A DNA stretch of 35,686 nucleotides from Scalindua sp964437425. Lineage in GTDB: Bacteria > Planctomycetota > Brocadiia > Brocadiales > Scalinduaceae. The stretch is taken from NCBI GenBank assembly GCA_964437425.1, contig CAYTGO010000030.1:1-35686 (forward strand). The letters are read 5' to 3'. Each line of letters opens with the position of its first letter. Position 1 is the stretch's first letter. Below are positions 8,072 through 16,809 of this stretch, piece by piece. The position numbers were made by a program, and so were the translations under genes. The notes under the pieces are model-generated. The model was given only the letters and a program-made list of their open reading frames with translations, did no database searches and was not told where the DNA came from.

Positions 8072-9477
8072 AGAGAGTTTTGTTTATAACGTTCTTGTGC
8101 GCGTTTGTATTCCTAATGTCTTTTGGCACTTGTAAGGCTCAGCAATCTGGCTACGGGGGGGAACAGGAGTATGGAGATTCAGTTCAGCCGCGTGATATAG
8201 ACACGCTGATACCTGAAATGGATGCGGCAGCTGAGCTTTGGCTGTTTGTGGAAGATTATCGGTTTGTCACCGGTAAAATGATACATTTGACCTTGCAGCT
8301 GATCTGGAAGCTGGGCGTCAGCGTAGATGTGGAAGAGTTTAATACGGTAGACCTTTCTCCTTTCAGGATAGAAAAGGTAACAGTTGGAGAGAGGCAGATA
8401 TTTAATAATGATAGCGACTTCAGTGTTATAACATACATCCTCTCTTTACCTGATGATGCGGAAATGGGGATCTACACGGTGCCCGCATTTCTCATATCGT
8501 ATACCGACGAGGCCAATAAGAGTTCCGGGCAGGTGCAAACATCCTCCATGGCATTAAAGAAGGTCCCGATCCTTGTAGAGACGGAGCTGGATAGAGATGT
8601 GATTGCTATTGGGGATACACTTAAATACAAACTTACGATCTGGCATGAAAAATATATACAAATACTGGATGAGAATATGAAACAACTCAATCTCAGTCCG
8701 TTTGATTTAAGAGATTTCAGGATTAATGAAAAAGCGGAAGGGAAATTGAAAAAAACAACTTTAGAATATGAGCTCTCAATTTATGATTTACCGGATAAAT
8801 CAGAGAATTTTGAAATTCCTTCAATGCCTGTGTTGTATTGTGACGAGCGCGAAATAAATGTTAAGCAGGGAGAGGAAGGAAAATCACCTGCGACTCAGAG
8901 AATAGGTACTCCTGCAATTCCTGTTTTGGTCAATAGCTTATTGAAAAGAATTGATATTCCTCTTGAGAGGGGAAAGGGACCGCTTATATATTCGCAAAAG
9001 GATATATGGTTAAGGAGCCACTTGCCGGCTATTATGGGGTTTGTCATCATAATCGCTCTCGGGGCAAATGAGATCAAAAAAGTCATTTATCGGATGTCTG
9101 CAATAATTAGAGAGAGAATGGCAATGTCTCCTCTCGCACATGCGGAGAGGCTGGAAAAACTGATTGTCGATTTTGACAGTGATGCTGAAGATGATGATTT
9201 GCGGCAGTCTATTGTTAATATTGATTGTACCTTAAGAGGGTTTCTGGGTGCATTGAAGGAGATGCGCAGAGACGTAGTGCGTTCAATAACTACAGCGAAA
9301 CTTATTGATACAATCAGGGGTAAGAAGATGGCGGAGGAGATAGTGGGCGCTGCTGACAATGTACTTAAATCATTTGACTGTGTTATTTTTGGTGATGTCA
9401 ATAGAGATGCGATTAAGAAGGCTATTGATGGGGTACAGGAGATTTTAAAAGAGGCTAAGAGGCGGAGTTATTTTTAG
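8068..9477 (+). CDS. BatD-like secreted/membrane protein
   Basis: A 469-residue protein with an N-terminal signal peptide (hydrophobic 4-20, cleavage near CKA-QQ at 22-26). A long extracytoplasmic region rich in beta-strand (about 50-310) includes a segment around 175-255 typical of BatD repeats (DTLKYKLTIWHEKY, LSIYDLPDKSENFEIPSM). One transmembrane helix lies at 316-334, followed by a charged cytoplasmic helical tail. It sits where BatD-like proteins sit in Bat operons, coupled by ATGA to the DUF58 gene. Sequence identity to BatD cannot be judged by eye, so the name rests on architecture and context. Role: probably part of an envelope complex with the VWA proteins. Confidence 0.65.
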   Translation: MKRVLFITFLCAFVFLMSFGTCKAQQSGYGGEQEYGDSVQPRDIDTLIPEMDAAAELWLFVEDYRFVTGKMIHLTLQLIWKLGVSVDVEEFNTVDLSPFRIEKVTVGERQIFNNDSDFSVITYILSLPDDAEMGIYTVPAFLISYTDEANKSSGQVQTSSMALKKVPILVETELDRDVIAIGDTLKYKLTIWHEKYIQILDENMKQLNLSPFDLRDFRINEKAEGKLKKTTLEYELSIYDLPDKSENFEIPSMPVLYCDEREINVKQGEEGKSPATQRIGTPAIPVLVNSLLKRIDIPLERGKGPLIYSQKDIWLRSHLPAIMGFVIIIALGANEIKKVIYRMSAIIRERMAMSPLAHAERLEKLIVDFDSDAEDDDLRQSIVNIDCTLRGFLGALKEMRRDVVRSITTAKLIDTIRGKKMAEEIVGAADNVLKSFDCVIFGDVNRDAIKKAIDGVQEILKEAKRRSYF

Positions 9478-9516
9478 CTGCGTTAAGAGAAATTTAAAAG
9501 TTGGAGTGAATAAATA

Positions 9517-10539
9517 TTGAATCTGGAAAATCCTCTGTTTCTACTGGCATTGATACCTTTTGTTATCTTGTTTTTTTTAAGAAGGGAAGGGAAATACTTA
9601 GGCTATTCAAGCACAAGCCATTTAGAAGGGGCTAAGAGTGCTAAGTCTTATGTGATGCGGTTACCTAAGATACTGGGCTTTATTGCCGTGCTATTTGCAA
9701 TTCTTGCTTTCTCGCGGCCACAATCCAGCTATCATGAATCAGAGGTGTCGTATCAAGGTCGTGAAATAATACTCTGCATAGATACATCATTCAGTATGAC
9801 AGGTGAAGCGATGGAGAAGATCAGGGATATAGCCAAGGATTTTATAAGGAAAAGAACCCATGACATGATAGGCATTACTATGTACGGTACTGATGCAGTT
9901 GTTGTTGTTCTGCCGACTTGGGAAACAGAGTTATTAGAGAAGTCGTTAGACCGGATCATACCACACGATGTTGGTGTAAGGACTGCTATTGGTGAAGGAC
10001 TTTTTACTTCCATTCTTGCACTTATTGAGAGGGACATGGGACAGGTCTTTGAGATTAAGAAATTAAGAAAGAGCATAAATCGGGTGGAAGGACTTGGGAA
10101 ATATGCCCTGGATTTTGCAAAAATGGTTCAGGGCAGAGGTACGATGAAAAACAAGGTAATAATCCTGTTTACAGACGGTATATATAATGTGGGTATAAAA
10201 CCATCCAGGCCGCTCCGTTTTATTAAAAGGCTTGGAGTTAAGGTGCATGTTGTGTCCGTGCCTGCGTCAGCAGAGACAGGTGTGGAGCACGAACAGGCTG
10301 CTGAGAGAACGGCATCATTGAAGAAAGGTGTTGAGTCAACCGGTGGAAAACTTTTTGAAGCTGAGAACTATGAAGAGGTGGAGCAGTTTTATGAAGAGAT
10401 TGACAAGATAGAAAAGGAAAAGATAATAATGGAAACTGTCGTAAAGAAGAAAGACCTGTTCTTTGTTCCTACGGCGATCAGTATCTGCTTCTTATTAGGA
10501 ATGATAGTGATAGAGAATATATGGTTGAAGATTCCCTGA
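9517..10539 (+). CDS. batA: BatA-like VWA-domain membrane protein
   Basis: A 340-residue protein with two N-terminal membrane helices (about 5-21 and 51-66), a von Willebrand A domain, and a C-terminal helix (about 312-335), the standard BatA/BatB topology. The MIDAS motif is DTSFSMT (D89, S91, S93), with a later FTDG loop near residue 212. Oddity: between the MIDAS threonine region and FTDG there is an extra charged stretch (IERDMGQVFEIKKLRKSINR) that lengthens the domain compared with the BatB-like paralogue encoded at 11451. Start is TTG at 9517, with GTTGGAG upstream. Co-directional with its neighbours in the moxR operon. Confidence 0.85.
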   Translation: MNLENPLFLLALIPFVILFFLRREGKYLGYSSTSHLEGAKSAKSYVMRLPKILGFIAVLFAILAFSRPQSSYHESEVSYQGREIILCIDTSFSMTGEAMEKIRDIAKDFIRKRTHDMIGITMYGTDAVVVVLPTWETELLEKSLDRIIPHDVGVRTAIGEGLFTSILALIERDMGQVFEIKKLRKSINRVEGLGKYALDFAKMVQGRGTMKNKVIILFTDGIYNVGIKPSRPLRFIKRLGVKVHVVSVPASAETGVEHEQAAERTASLKKGVESTGGKLFEAENYEEVEQFYEEIDKIEKEKIIMETVVKKKDLFFVPTAISICFLLGMIVIENIWLKIP

Positions 10540-10554
10540 AAGGATTAACAAATT

Positions 10555-11139
10555 ATGAGTAAGAGTCTTATTGTGAAAATATCGTTTCTTGTCATAGCAA
10601 TAGTATTGATTTCCTGTGGACGGGGATACTGGAGTCAGTGCAGGCTTGCTGAGAATGTAAAGAAAGATGTGGCGATGGGAAGATATAATAGAGCGCTTGA
10701 GACTCTTGAAGGTGTAAGGGACTCACTGCTATATAGGATTTCTAAGTATCTTGACAGGGAGGATCCATATGTTGCATACAATGCAGGGGTGGTATTGATG
10801 TTAATGGGTGATACTAAAAAGGCGGGAGCGGAATTCAAGCAGGCTGCCAGGTCAGATAACGAATTAATTAAAGAAAATGCCATATATAACAGGGCAAATA
10901 TAATAGCAACAAATATGGATTTTATTACAGCGGCAGAAGAGTATTCTAAGGTGCTCATGATAGATCCTGACGACTTTGAAGCAAAAAAGAATCTTGAGAG
11001 AATGAGACTGGGTCAAAAACAGCTTTCTACGCTGTTTTCTCAGGTAAAGCAGGAGAGAGAGGAAAGGATTCAGTCTCTTAAACTGATTCCATGGGGTAAC
11101 AGGTATAGACATGGGGGAGATCCGAAGATCAGGTGGTAG
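10555..11139 (+). CDS. TPR-containing lipoprotein (BatC-position)
   Basis: A 194-residue protein beginning with a lipoprotein signal peptide: hydrophobic 5-20 then the lipobox-like LISC with Cys21. The mature part has helical TPR-like repeats (about 72-105 and 108-148, for example NAIYNRANIIATNMDFITAA). A charged C-terminal tail follows. Bat operons commonly carry a TPR protein between batA and batB, which is where this one lies. It begins 15 nt after batA. A terminator-like hairpin follows it, so the last gene of the cluster may be transcribed partly on its own. No catalytic motif is seen. Confidence 0.7.
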   Translation: MSKSLIVKISFLVIAIVLISCGRGYWSQCRLAENVKKDVAMGRYNRALETLEGVRDSLLYRISKYLDREDPYVAYNAGVVLMLMGDTKKAGAEFKQAARSDNELIKENAIYNRANIIATNMDFITAAEEYSKVLMIDPDDFEAKKNLERMRLGQKQLSTLFSQVKQEREERIQSLKLIPWGNRYRHGGDPKIRW

Positions 11140-11176
11140 GAATGTTAAACAAAGTTGTATAATATAATGGCGGCAT

Positions 11177-11209
11177 GGACAAACTTGTTTGTCCGTGTCT
11201 CTTTTTTTT
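11177..11209 (+). terminator. Probable terminator between the TPR lipoprotein and batB
   Basis: GGACAAAC (11177-11184) pairs with GTTTGTCC (11187-11194), followed by GTGTCTC and eight T (11202-11209). The stem is perfect, but the T run begins 7 nt after it, so efficiency is uncertain. Confidence 0.55.
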
Positions 11210-11285
11210 ATAGAACCTGGGCCGGAAAATGTAAATAGATCAGCGATGATCTGTGTAAGGATGCGATTGAATAACAACAGTTTAC

Positions 11286-11340
11286 CTTAAATAAAATGCT
11301 ATTTTTCTCACAACAACAATATCTGATTTATATACTCTCT
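11286..11340 (+). repeat. Left copy of a 55-bp exact duplication flanking the assembly gap
   Basis: Bases 11286-11340 are identical to 11441-11495, which start the batB gene. The left copy contains the first 15 codons of batB from its ATG at 11296 and then runs into N. This is best read as unmerged overlapping contig ends. Confidence 0.95.
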
Positions 11341-11440
11341 NNNNNNNNNNNNNNNNNNNNNNNNNNNNNNNNNNNNNNNNNNNNNNNNNNNNNNNNNNNN
11401 NNNNNNNNNNNNNNNNNNNNNNNNNNNNNNNNNNNNNNNN
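11341..11440. other. 100-N scaffold gap (assembly artefact)
   Basis: Exactly 100 ambiguous bases separate two identical 55-bp sequences. A fixed 100-N filler with identical flanks indicates that two contigs overlapping by 55 bp were scaffolded but not joined. The true genome probably lacks both the Ns and one copy, leaving about 155 fewer bases here. Confidence 0.9.
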
Positions 11441-11495
11441 CTTAAATAAAATGCTATTTTTCTCACAACAACAATATCTGATTTATATACTCTCT
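11441..11495 (+). repeat. Right copy of the 55-bp duplication
   Basis: Identical to 11286-11340; contains the start of the intact batB reading frame at 11451. Confidence 0.95.
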
Positions 11496-12461
11496 GGAGT
11501 TGTGCTCATCTTTCTTGTTTATCTCTATTCAACAGGAAGGAAGCGAATGTGGTTAAGTCGTTTTGGCGGGCTTGACATTTTGCAGAGTTTCAGCAGGATA
11601 CCAAATACTACGCAAAATATTATGAAGGGTCTAATGGTCAGTATATCATTTTGCGGTCTATGTATGGTCTTGATAGGGCCCAAGTGGCAGACTATTGAGG
11701 AGTATCAAGAGAAGGAAGGTATGGAGATTGTTTTTGTACTGGATGTGTCGCTGAGCATGTTGGCGGAGGATGTAAAGCCTAACAGGCTGCAAAGGGCAAA
11801 GATTGAGATGGAGAGTCTGATTAAGGGTCTTGAGAATGATTATCTGGGATTGGTAGTATTTGCCGGAAGAGCATTTTCCATGCTTCCATATCTGACCACT
11901 GATTATGATAGTATTTATTTGAGAATTCTGCGTATGATTAATGAGAACTACTCGCGGTTTGTACCGTATGGTACAAATGTTGGAAATGCACTGCTTCTTG
12001 CAATCGAGTCGTTCAGTGAGGAGGAGAGAGAGAAGGTGATTATCTTTCTTACTGATGGAGAGGAGCAGTTAGCCGTTAGAAGTCAGGTTGCAGAGGCTGT
12101 GAAAATGCTGATGGAAAGAAAGGATATCTCGGTATATTTGATTGGAATTGGGGATCCTCTGAAGGCTTCACCGATTCCAAAAAAAGACAAAAATGGTCAT
12201 GTGACCGGATTTGAGATTGATTTCGAAGATAATACGATCATGACAAAACCGGATCCTGAATTATTACAGGAAATTGCTGATGTAACCGGTGGGACATATA
12301 TTCATGATGCAACCGGTGATGAACTTAAGAGTATTTTTGAAGGTGTTATAGCAGATCATAGAAAAGTATTGAGGACAAAGACCAGGAATACGGTTAAGGA
12401 TGTTTCTCAATATTTTCTCGGGGGGGCTTTGTTACTACTGGTAATCTTTCTTTTACTTTAA
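11451..12461 (+). CDS. batB: BatB-like VWA-domain membrane protein
   Basis: A 336-residue paralogue of the BatA-like protein. It has N-terminal helices at about 9-26 and 58-75, a VWA domain with MIDAS motif DVSLSM (D98, S100, S102), and a C-terminal helix at about 318-336. The metal-site loop FLTDGEEQ and the GDPLKASPIPKKDKNG insertion match BatB proteins, which are thought to form an envelope complex with BatA and MoxR. No clear ribosome site is visible upstream of the ATG. The 5' end is duplicated across the artificial gap, so the gene itself is complete. Confidence 0.87.
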   Translation: MLFFSQQQYLIYILSGVVLIFLVYLYSTGRKRMWLSRFGGLDILQSFSRIPNTTQNIMKGLMVSISFCGLCMVLIGPKWQTIEEYQEKEGMEIVFVLDVSLSMLAEDVKPNRLQRAKIEMESLIKGLENDYLGLVVFAGRAFSMLPYLTTDYDSIYLRILRMINENYSRFVPYGTNVGNALLLAIESFSEEEREKVIIFLTDGEEQLAVRSQVAEAVKMLMERKDISVYLIGIGDPLKASPIPKKDKNGHVTGFEIDFEDNTIMTKPDPELLQEIADVTGGTYIHDATGDELKSIFEGVIADHRKVLRTKTRNTVKDVSQYFLGGALLLLVIFLLL

Positions 12462-12486
12462 GCTATTTAAATAAGGTGAAAACAAA

Positions 12487-13950
12487 ATGATGACAAAAAA
12501 TGATGTAAAGATTAAACCTGGCAAGTTGTTTATTAATGGCAGATGGGTAGATTCCGTTTCAGGTAAGACGTTTGATACGTTGAACCCTGCAACGGAGGAT
12601 GTTATAACCTCCGTTGCAGAGGGAGATAGCGCTGATATAGACCTTGCCGTTTCAGCCGCACGTGAGGCATATGAAAATGGTCCGTGGAAAAAAACCGATG
12701 CGAGGGACAGAGGCCGTATTCTATTAAAAATAGCAGGCTTAATAGAGAGAAATAAGGATGAGTTGGCATTGTTGGATACATTGGACAATGGTAAGCCAAT
12801 CAATGAAACAACAAATGCAGACATTCCTCTGGTCATTGATTGTTTCTTGTATTATGCAGGATGGGCTGACAAGGTTCATGGTGAGACAATACCGGTTAGG
12901 GGTGAATTTTTTAACTATACCCTGAGAGAGCCGGTTGGCGTTGTGGGGCAGATAATACCGTGGAACTTTCCTTTGCTAATGGCTGCCTGGAAAATAGCGC
13001 CTGCTCTGGCTTGCGGCAACACTATTGTCTTAAAACCTGCCGAGCAAACTCCGCTTACGGCATTGAGATTGGGCGAGATCTGCCAGGAGGCAGGCTTGCC
13101 GGATGGGGTTCTGAATATTGTTCCCGGTTATGGCCCTACGGCAGGTGCCGCTCTTGCAGAACATATGGACGTAGATAAGATTGCCTTTACCGGTGGTAGT
13201 GCTACGGGGCGCATCATAATGCAGGCGGCATCAAAAAATTTAAAACGGATATCACTGGAATTAGGTGGAAAGTCTCCTAATATTGTATTTGCGGATTCTG
13301 ATATTGATAGTGCTGTAGACGGTGCGATGACAGGTATATTCTTTAATCAGGGTGAAGTCTGTTGTGCCGGTTCCAGATTATTCATTGAAAAGAGTGTTCA
13401 TGAGGAATTTATAGATAAATTGTCAAATAAGGCGGCAAATATGCGTGTTGGGAATCCGGAAGATACCGGTACTCAGATGGGAGCACAGGTTTCTAAAGAA
13501 CAATTTGATAAGATCCTGGGCTATATTGATATAGGAAAGCAGGAGGGTGCAAAACTGGTAACTGGTGGTGAACGATGTGGAGAGAAGGGATATTTTATCA
13601 AGCCCACTATATTTGACGCAGTTGGCAACAATATGAAAATTGCGAAGGAAGAAATTTTTGGTCCTGTTGTATCGGCTATTACATTTGATGACGTTGACGA
13701 GGTAGTAAGGCAAGGCAATCTATCCGTTTACGGCCTGGCGGCTGCTGTTTGGACAAAGGATATAAAGAAAGCTCACCGGCTTGCCAGAGATTTGAAGGCT
13801 GGTACAATTTGGATTAATGCGTATAACGCATTTGATGCAGCATCACCATTTGGTGGATTTAAACAAAGTGGTTTTGGCAGAGAGTTGGGGGTTCATGCTT
13901 TAGAGTTATACACACAGATAAAAAGCGTATGGGTAAACCTTGGTAGCTAG
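12487..13950 (+). CDS. NAD(P)-dependent aldehyde dehydrogenase (class 1/2 type)
   Basis: A 487-residue cytosolic aldehyde dehydrogenase oxidising an aldehyde to its acid. Conserved elements: IIPWNFPLLM with N160 (oxyanion hole), the nucleotide-binding FTGGSATG near 234-241, the general-base motif LELGGKSPNIV (E258), and the catalytic-cysteine motif NQGEVCCAGSR with C292 as the expected nucleophile. The usual Gln two residues before the Cys is Glu (E290), a modest variation. EEIFGPVVS and PFGGFKQSGFGRE near the C-terminus are also typical. It most resembles the ALDH1/2 and betaine-aldehyde dehydrogenase group; the substrate cannot be fixed from sequence. It starts 25 nt after batB but is functionally unrelated. 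Confidence 0.92.
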   Translation: MMTKNDVKIKPGKLFINGRWVDSVSGKTFDTLNPATEDVITSVAEGDSADIDLAVSAAREAYENGPWKKTDARDRGRILLKIAGLIERNKDELALLDTLDNGKPINETTNADIPLVIDCFLYYAGWADKVHGETIPVRGEFFNYTLREPVGVVGQIIPWNFPLLMAAWKIAPALACGNTIVLKPAEQTPLTALRLGEICQEAGLPDGVLNIVPGYGPTAGAALAEHMDVDKIAFTGGSATGRIIMQAASKNLKRISLELGGKSPNIVFADSDIDSAVDGAMTGIFFNQGEVCCAGSRLFIEKSVHEEFIDKLSNKAANMRVGNPEDTGTQMGAQVSKEQFDKILGYIDIGKQEGAKLVTGGERCGEKGYFIKPTIFDAVGNNMKIAKEEIFGPVVSAITFDDVDEVVRQGNLSVYGLAAAVWTKDIKKAHRLARDLKAGTIWINAYNAFDAASPFGGFKQSGFGRELGVHALELYTQIKSVWVNLGS

Positions 13951-14283
13951 TTGCTAGTCTTTGAGTTGGTTTTTTTAATCTAAATGGTTTTGTCTAAAAA
14001 ATGGAAAAACAGTTGCTCGTGGCTCACATAAGTACCTGCAATAGAAAATTTTGTGTAAAAATTTATATTGAGTTTTTTTTCTAATTTGATATAAGGGTTG
14101 TTGTCTAGGTCTTTTACCTACTTTATTTTTTGTATAGAGACTGGACAAATACATCCCACACTGAAAAGCTGCATTTTATTGGTTTATTGTCAGATTCAAA
14201 CCATGGCTTGTAGTAAGTCCTATCATATGGCTATTTTAGGCCAAAACAACCAGGATAAGTGCTTCAAAAATATGGTGTAAACA
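13951..14283. other. Intergenic region without recognised features
   Basis: A 333-base A/T-rich stretch. A 60-codon open frame from TTG 14098 has unconvincing composition and no ribosome site, so I do not call it. No clear terminator hairpin or consensus promoter was seen. It presumably holds the promoter of the TPR gene. Confidence 0.5.
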
Positions 14284-15819
14284 ATGAGGATAAAATACGT
14301 AATTCAGATATTGGTCATCTTTGTTTTTCTTGTTCTTCCAATAAATATTATTTTTGGAGACGATGACCGTAATTATTTTTATGATCTTGGTATTTCTCAT
14401 TACGATAAAGGTGACATAGATAATGCCATTTCAGCTTGGGAAAAGGCTGTTGTAGTGAATCCTGAATTCGTGGAAGCGTACTACAATCTGGGGAATGCTT
14501 ACGAAGAAAAAGGGTTATTAGCTGAAGCCCTGTCTGCCTGGGATAAAGTTATAGAGATTACTCCATTTGATATTGATGTTTACTTCAACATGGGAGTTGC
14601 ATATACCAGGAAGGGTATGTATGCAAAGGCTATAGACATATTCAGAAAGGGAATAGTAGTTGATCCTGATGATCCTGGAATGCATTATTTTCTTGGTATC
14701 GTGTTTATGAATGCCGGAGAATTGGATAATGCGATCAAGGAATTTAAATATACCTTAGTATTAAGTCCTGACCATGCAGGAGCCTTTTATAGTTTAGGAA
14801 ATGCTTATTACGATAAAAACATGCTGGATGCCGCGCTTGCATCGTACAGAGATGCCGTAGAGATAAACGGTAACTCTGCTGACGCTTACAACAATATAGG
14901 TTCAATTTTATACGATAAAGGAATGCTTGATGATGCCATAGCTGCTTGGAAGAAGGCAATTAGGATTGATCCAAATTTTGTTGATGCCTATTATAACCTT
15001 GGAAATGCATATGATGAAAAGGGAATGTTTCACGAGTCGGTTTCTGTATGGAGAAAAGCTCTTGAAATAAATCCGGACATGTTGGATGCTCGTTATAACC
15101 TTGGAGTTGTTTACACTGAAAAAGAGATGCACAGAGAGGCGATCCATGAATTTAAACAGGTTTTAATGTCTCGGCCGGGGGATGTAGAAACATTGGTTAG
15201 TTTGGGGCTTGCTTACAAGAACGGGGGGCTGGTTAACAGGTCAATTAATAGGTTTAAAGAGGTTCTTGGTGTTCAGCCTGACAATATTTCTGCTCTTAAT
15301 AACCTTGGGCTTATCCGTCTCCAGAAGGGGCAATATGACCAAGCAATTGCACTGTTTAGGAAGACAAGGCAGGTGAAACCGGATTATCTGGAGGGACTAT
15401 ACAATCTTGGGTTGGCATATTACTTTAATGGTGATCTTGATGGGGCTATTGATGCATGGGAGAAAGTGGCAAGTGTTGATCCTGCATTTAAGAATGTTCA
15501 TAATGACTTGTCGGTATCATATAAGAGTAAAGGTTCATTCCATGATTCAATAGCGGAACATGAAAGAGCGCTTGAAGAGCTGGGCAACAGCGATAGGAGT
15601 TTTTCGGTTGTGCTCCCTGCTCGTGCAAAGGAGAAAGATATGCTGGTGGTGAATCGAAGGAAGTTGTTGCCTGCTGTAACAATTGGTTTGACTAAGGAAG
15701 AAGCTGAAAAACTTGCGAAGGTACTTGGCGAGAGTAATGTAGAAATTAGTTTTTGCCTGAACCTCCTTGCTGATATCGATTTCGTGGTACTGGAAGAAAA
15801 AATTGCAAGTGTTAGATAA
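14284..15819 (+). CDS. Secreted tetratricopeptide-repeat protein with a unique C-terminal domain
   Basis: A 511-residue protein with an N-terminal signal peptide (hydrophobic 5-24). About twelve consecutive 34-residue TPR units follow from residue 28 to about 435, recognisable by the repeated YNLGNAYxxKG and A-x-W/F-x-K-A/V pattern. The final 75 residues differ: a linker, then a compact domain with GLTKEEAEKLAKVLGES and a short beta-rich end. TPR arrays are protein-protein scaffolds, here outside the cytoplasm, possibly in the anammoxosome or paryphoplasm. The gene overlaps the start of the following LOG-like gene, suggesting co-expression. Partner unknown. Confidence 0.85.
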   Translation: MRIKYVIQILVIFVFLVLPINIIFGDDDRNYFYDLGISHYDKGDIDNAISAWEKAVVVNPEFVEAYYNLGNAYEEKGLLAEALSAWDKVIEITPFDIDVYFNMGVAYTRKGMYAKAIDIFRKGIVVDPDDPGMHYFLGIVFMNAGELDNAIKEFKYTLVLSPDHAGAFYSLGNAYYDKNMLDAALASYRDAVEINGNSADAYNNIGSILYDKGMLDDAIAAWKKAIRIDPNFVDAYYNLGNAYDEKGMFHESVSVWRKALEINPDMLDARYNLGVVYTEKEMHREAIHEFKQVLMSRPGDVETLVSLGLAYKNGGLVNRSINRFKEVLGVQPDNISALNNLGLIRLQKGQYDQAIALFRKTRQVKPDYLEGLYNLGLAYYFNGDLDGAIDAWEKVASVDPAFKNVHNDLSVSYKSKGSFHDSIAEHERALEELGNSDRSFSVVLPARAKEKDMLVVNRRKLLPAVTIGLTKEEAEKLAKVLGESNVEISFCLNLLADIDFVVLEEKIASVR

Positions 15820-16342
15820 TACCAAAAAAATTTGCATATCCGTAATAGGAAGTGGTGATGATGCGTTAAATCCTCAAATCGCCAAAATTGCTAATGAGGT
15901 GGGAAGAGAAATAGCAAGTCGGGGTGCGGTTCTAGTATGTGGCGGCCTTGGCGGGGTGATGGCTGAAGCTGCTAAAGGGGCCAAAGAGAACGGTGGCCTT
16001 ACGATCGGGATTTTACCTGGTGAGGATTCTGGCAGTGCAAATCCTTTTATAGACATTACTTTGCCGACAGGTTTGGGTTTTGCGCGGAATGTTTTAGTTG
16101 CGTATTCTGGGGATGCTGTAATTGCCGTAAGTGGCAGACTCGGTACTTTGTCAGAAATTAGTTATGCCCTTTTAAAAAAGAAGCCTGTAATTGGGATTCA
16201 TACTTGGAATTTAGAAGAGTTATCTGGTAGAATGCCCTCTTATGAGGCACAAGCTTATGAAGACGCCATAATAAGGTGTGAAAATGCAAAGGAGGCGGTG
16301 GAAAGAGCCTTTGCTATCATAGAAAATAAAGAGAAAAGATAA
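15803..16342 (+). CDS. TIGR00725 / LOG-family Rossmann-fold protein
   Basis: A protein of about 180 residues of the lysine-decarboxylase-like (LOG/MoCo-carrier-like) superfamily. It has ISVIGSG at the first strand, VCGGLGGVMAEAAKGAK (the family's GG-x-GGxM nucleotide loop), GLGFARNVLVAYSGDAVIAVSGRLGTLSEI (the conserved R-N and G-x-GT-x-E elements), and ALLKKKPVIGI. The frame opens at TTG 15767; I prefer TTG 15803 or GTG 15809, which keep the conserved core and overlap the TPR gene by only 11-17 bases. Some relatives are cytokinin-type phosphoribohydrolases or bind molybdenum cofactor, but this subgroup has no fixed function. It is followed 2 nt later by accB. Confidence 0.8.
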   Translation: MQVLDNTKKICISVIGSGDDALNPQIAKIANEVGREIASRGAVLVCGGLGGVMAEAAKGAKENGGLTIGILPGEDSGSANPFIDITLPTGLGFARNVLVAYSGDAVIAVSGRLGTLSEISYALLKKKPVIGIHTWNLEELSGRMPSYEAQAYEDAIIRCENAKEAVERAFAIIENKEKR

Positions 16343-16344
16343 AA

Positions 16345-16809
16345 ATGGAACTAATTGAAAAAGTAAAAAATTTAATTTCGTTGATGAATGATAATGATCT
16401 TGCTGAAATAGAGGTCGAGGAGGAAGCGACCAAAATACGTTTAAAAAGGAATAGCTTGGATGCTATACAAACGAGTATTCAGCTTCCAGATGTAAAATCT
16501 TCGTTGCCGGAAGGTGCAACAAAGTACATAACCTCAGACAACGAAACGTCAACTAGCGAATCGAGTGTTTCTGAGATTGTGGCTCCAATGGTTGGGACAT
16601 TTTATACAAGCGCTCCAGCAGCTGATCCTTATGTGGCTGTTGGTGATGTCGTTGGCGAAGAGTCCGTTGTCTGTATTATTGAGGCAATGAAAATTATGAA
16701 CGAGGTCAAAGCAGAGGTGAAAGGGAAAATTGTTGAGATATTAGTGGACAATGGTACTGCTGTTGAGTATGGACAGCCTCTTTTTAGTGTGGATACATCT
16801 GGAGAATGA
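16345..16809 (+). CDS. accB: Biotin carboxyl carrier protein of acetyl-CoA carboxylase
   Basis: A 154-residue BCCP, standard length. The N-terminal helical segment is followed by a Ser/Thr-rich linker (about 50-75) and a biotinyl domain. The biotin acceptor is K116 in EAMKIMNEV, preceded by APMVGTFYTSAPAADPYV, which contains the thumb region of bacterial AccB. It carries carboxybiotin between biotin carboxylase and carboxyltransferase to make malonyl-CoA for fatty acid (and ladderane) synthesis. It lies 2 nt after the LOG-like gene and 187 nt before accC. Confidence 0.95.
   Translation: MELIEKVKNLISLMNDNDLAEIEVEEEATKIRLKRNSLDAIQTSIQLPDVKSSLPEGATKYITSDNETSTSESSVSEIVAPMVGTFYTSAPAADPYVAVGDVVGEESVVCIIEAMKIMNEVKAEVKGKIVEILVDNGTAVEYGQPLFSVDTSGE

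Noticed and set aside
14098..14280. 60-codon open frame between aldehyde dehydrogenase and the TPR gene
   Set aside because: No ribosome site, odd Cys/Tyr-rich composition and no recognisable features; most likely chance.
15767..15802. Upstream TTG start of the LOG-like gene
   Set aside because: It would overlap the TPR gene by 53 bases and add residues not seen in the family; later TTG/GTG codons fit better.
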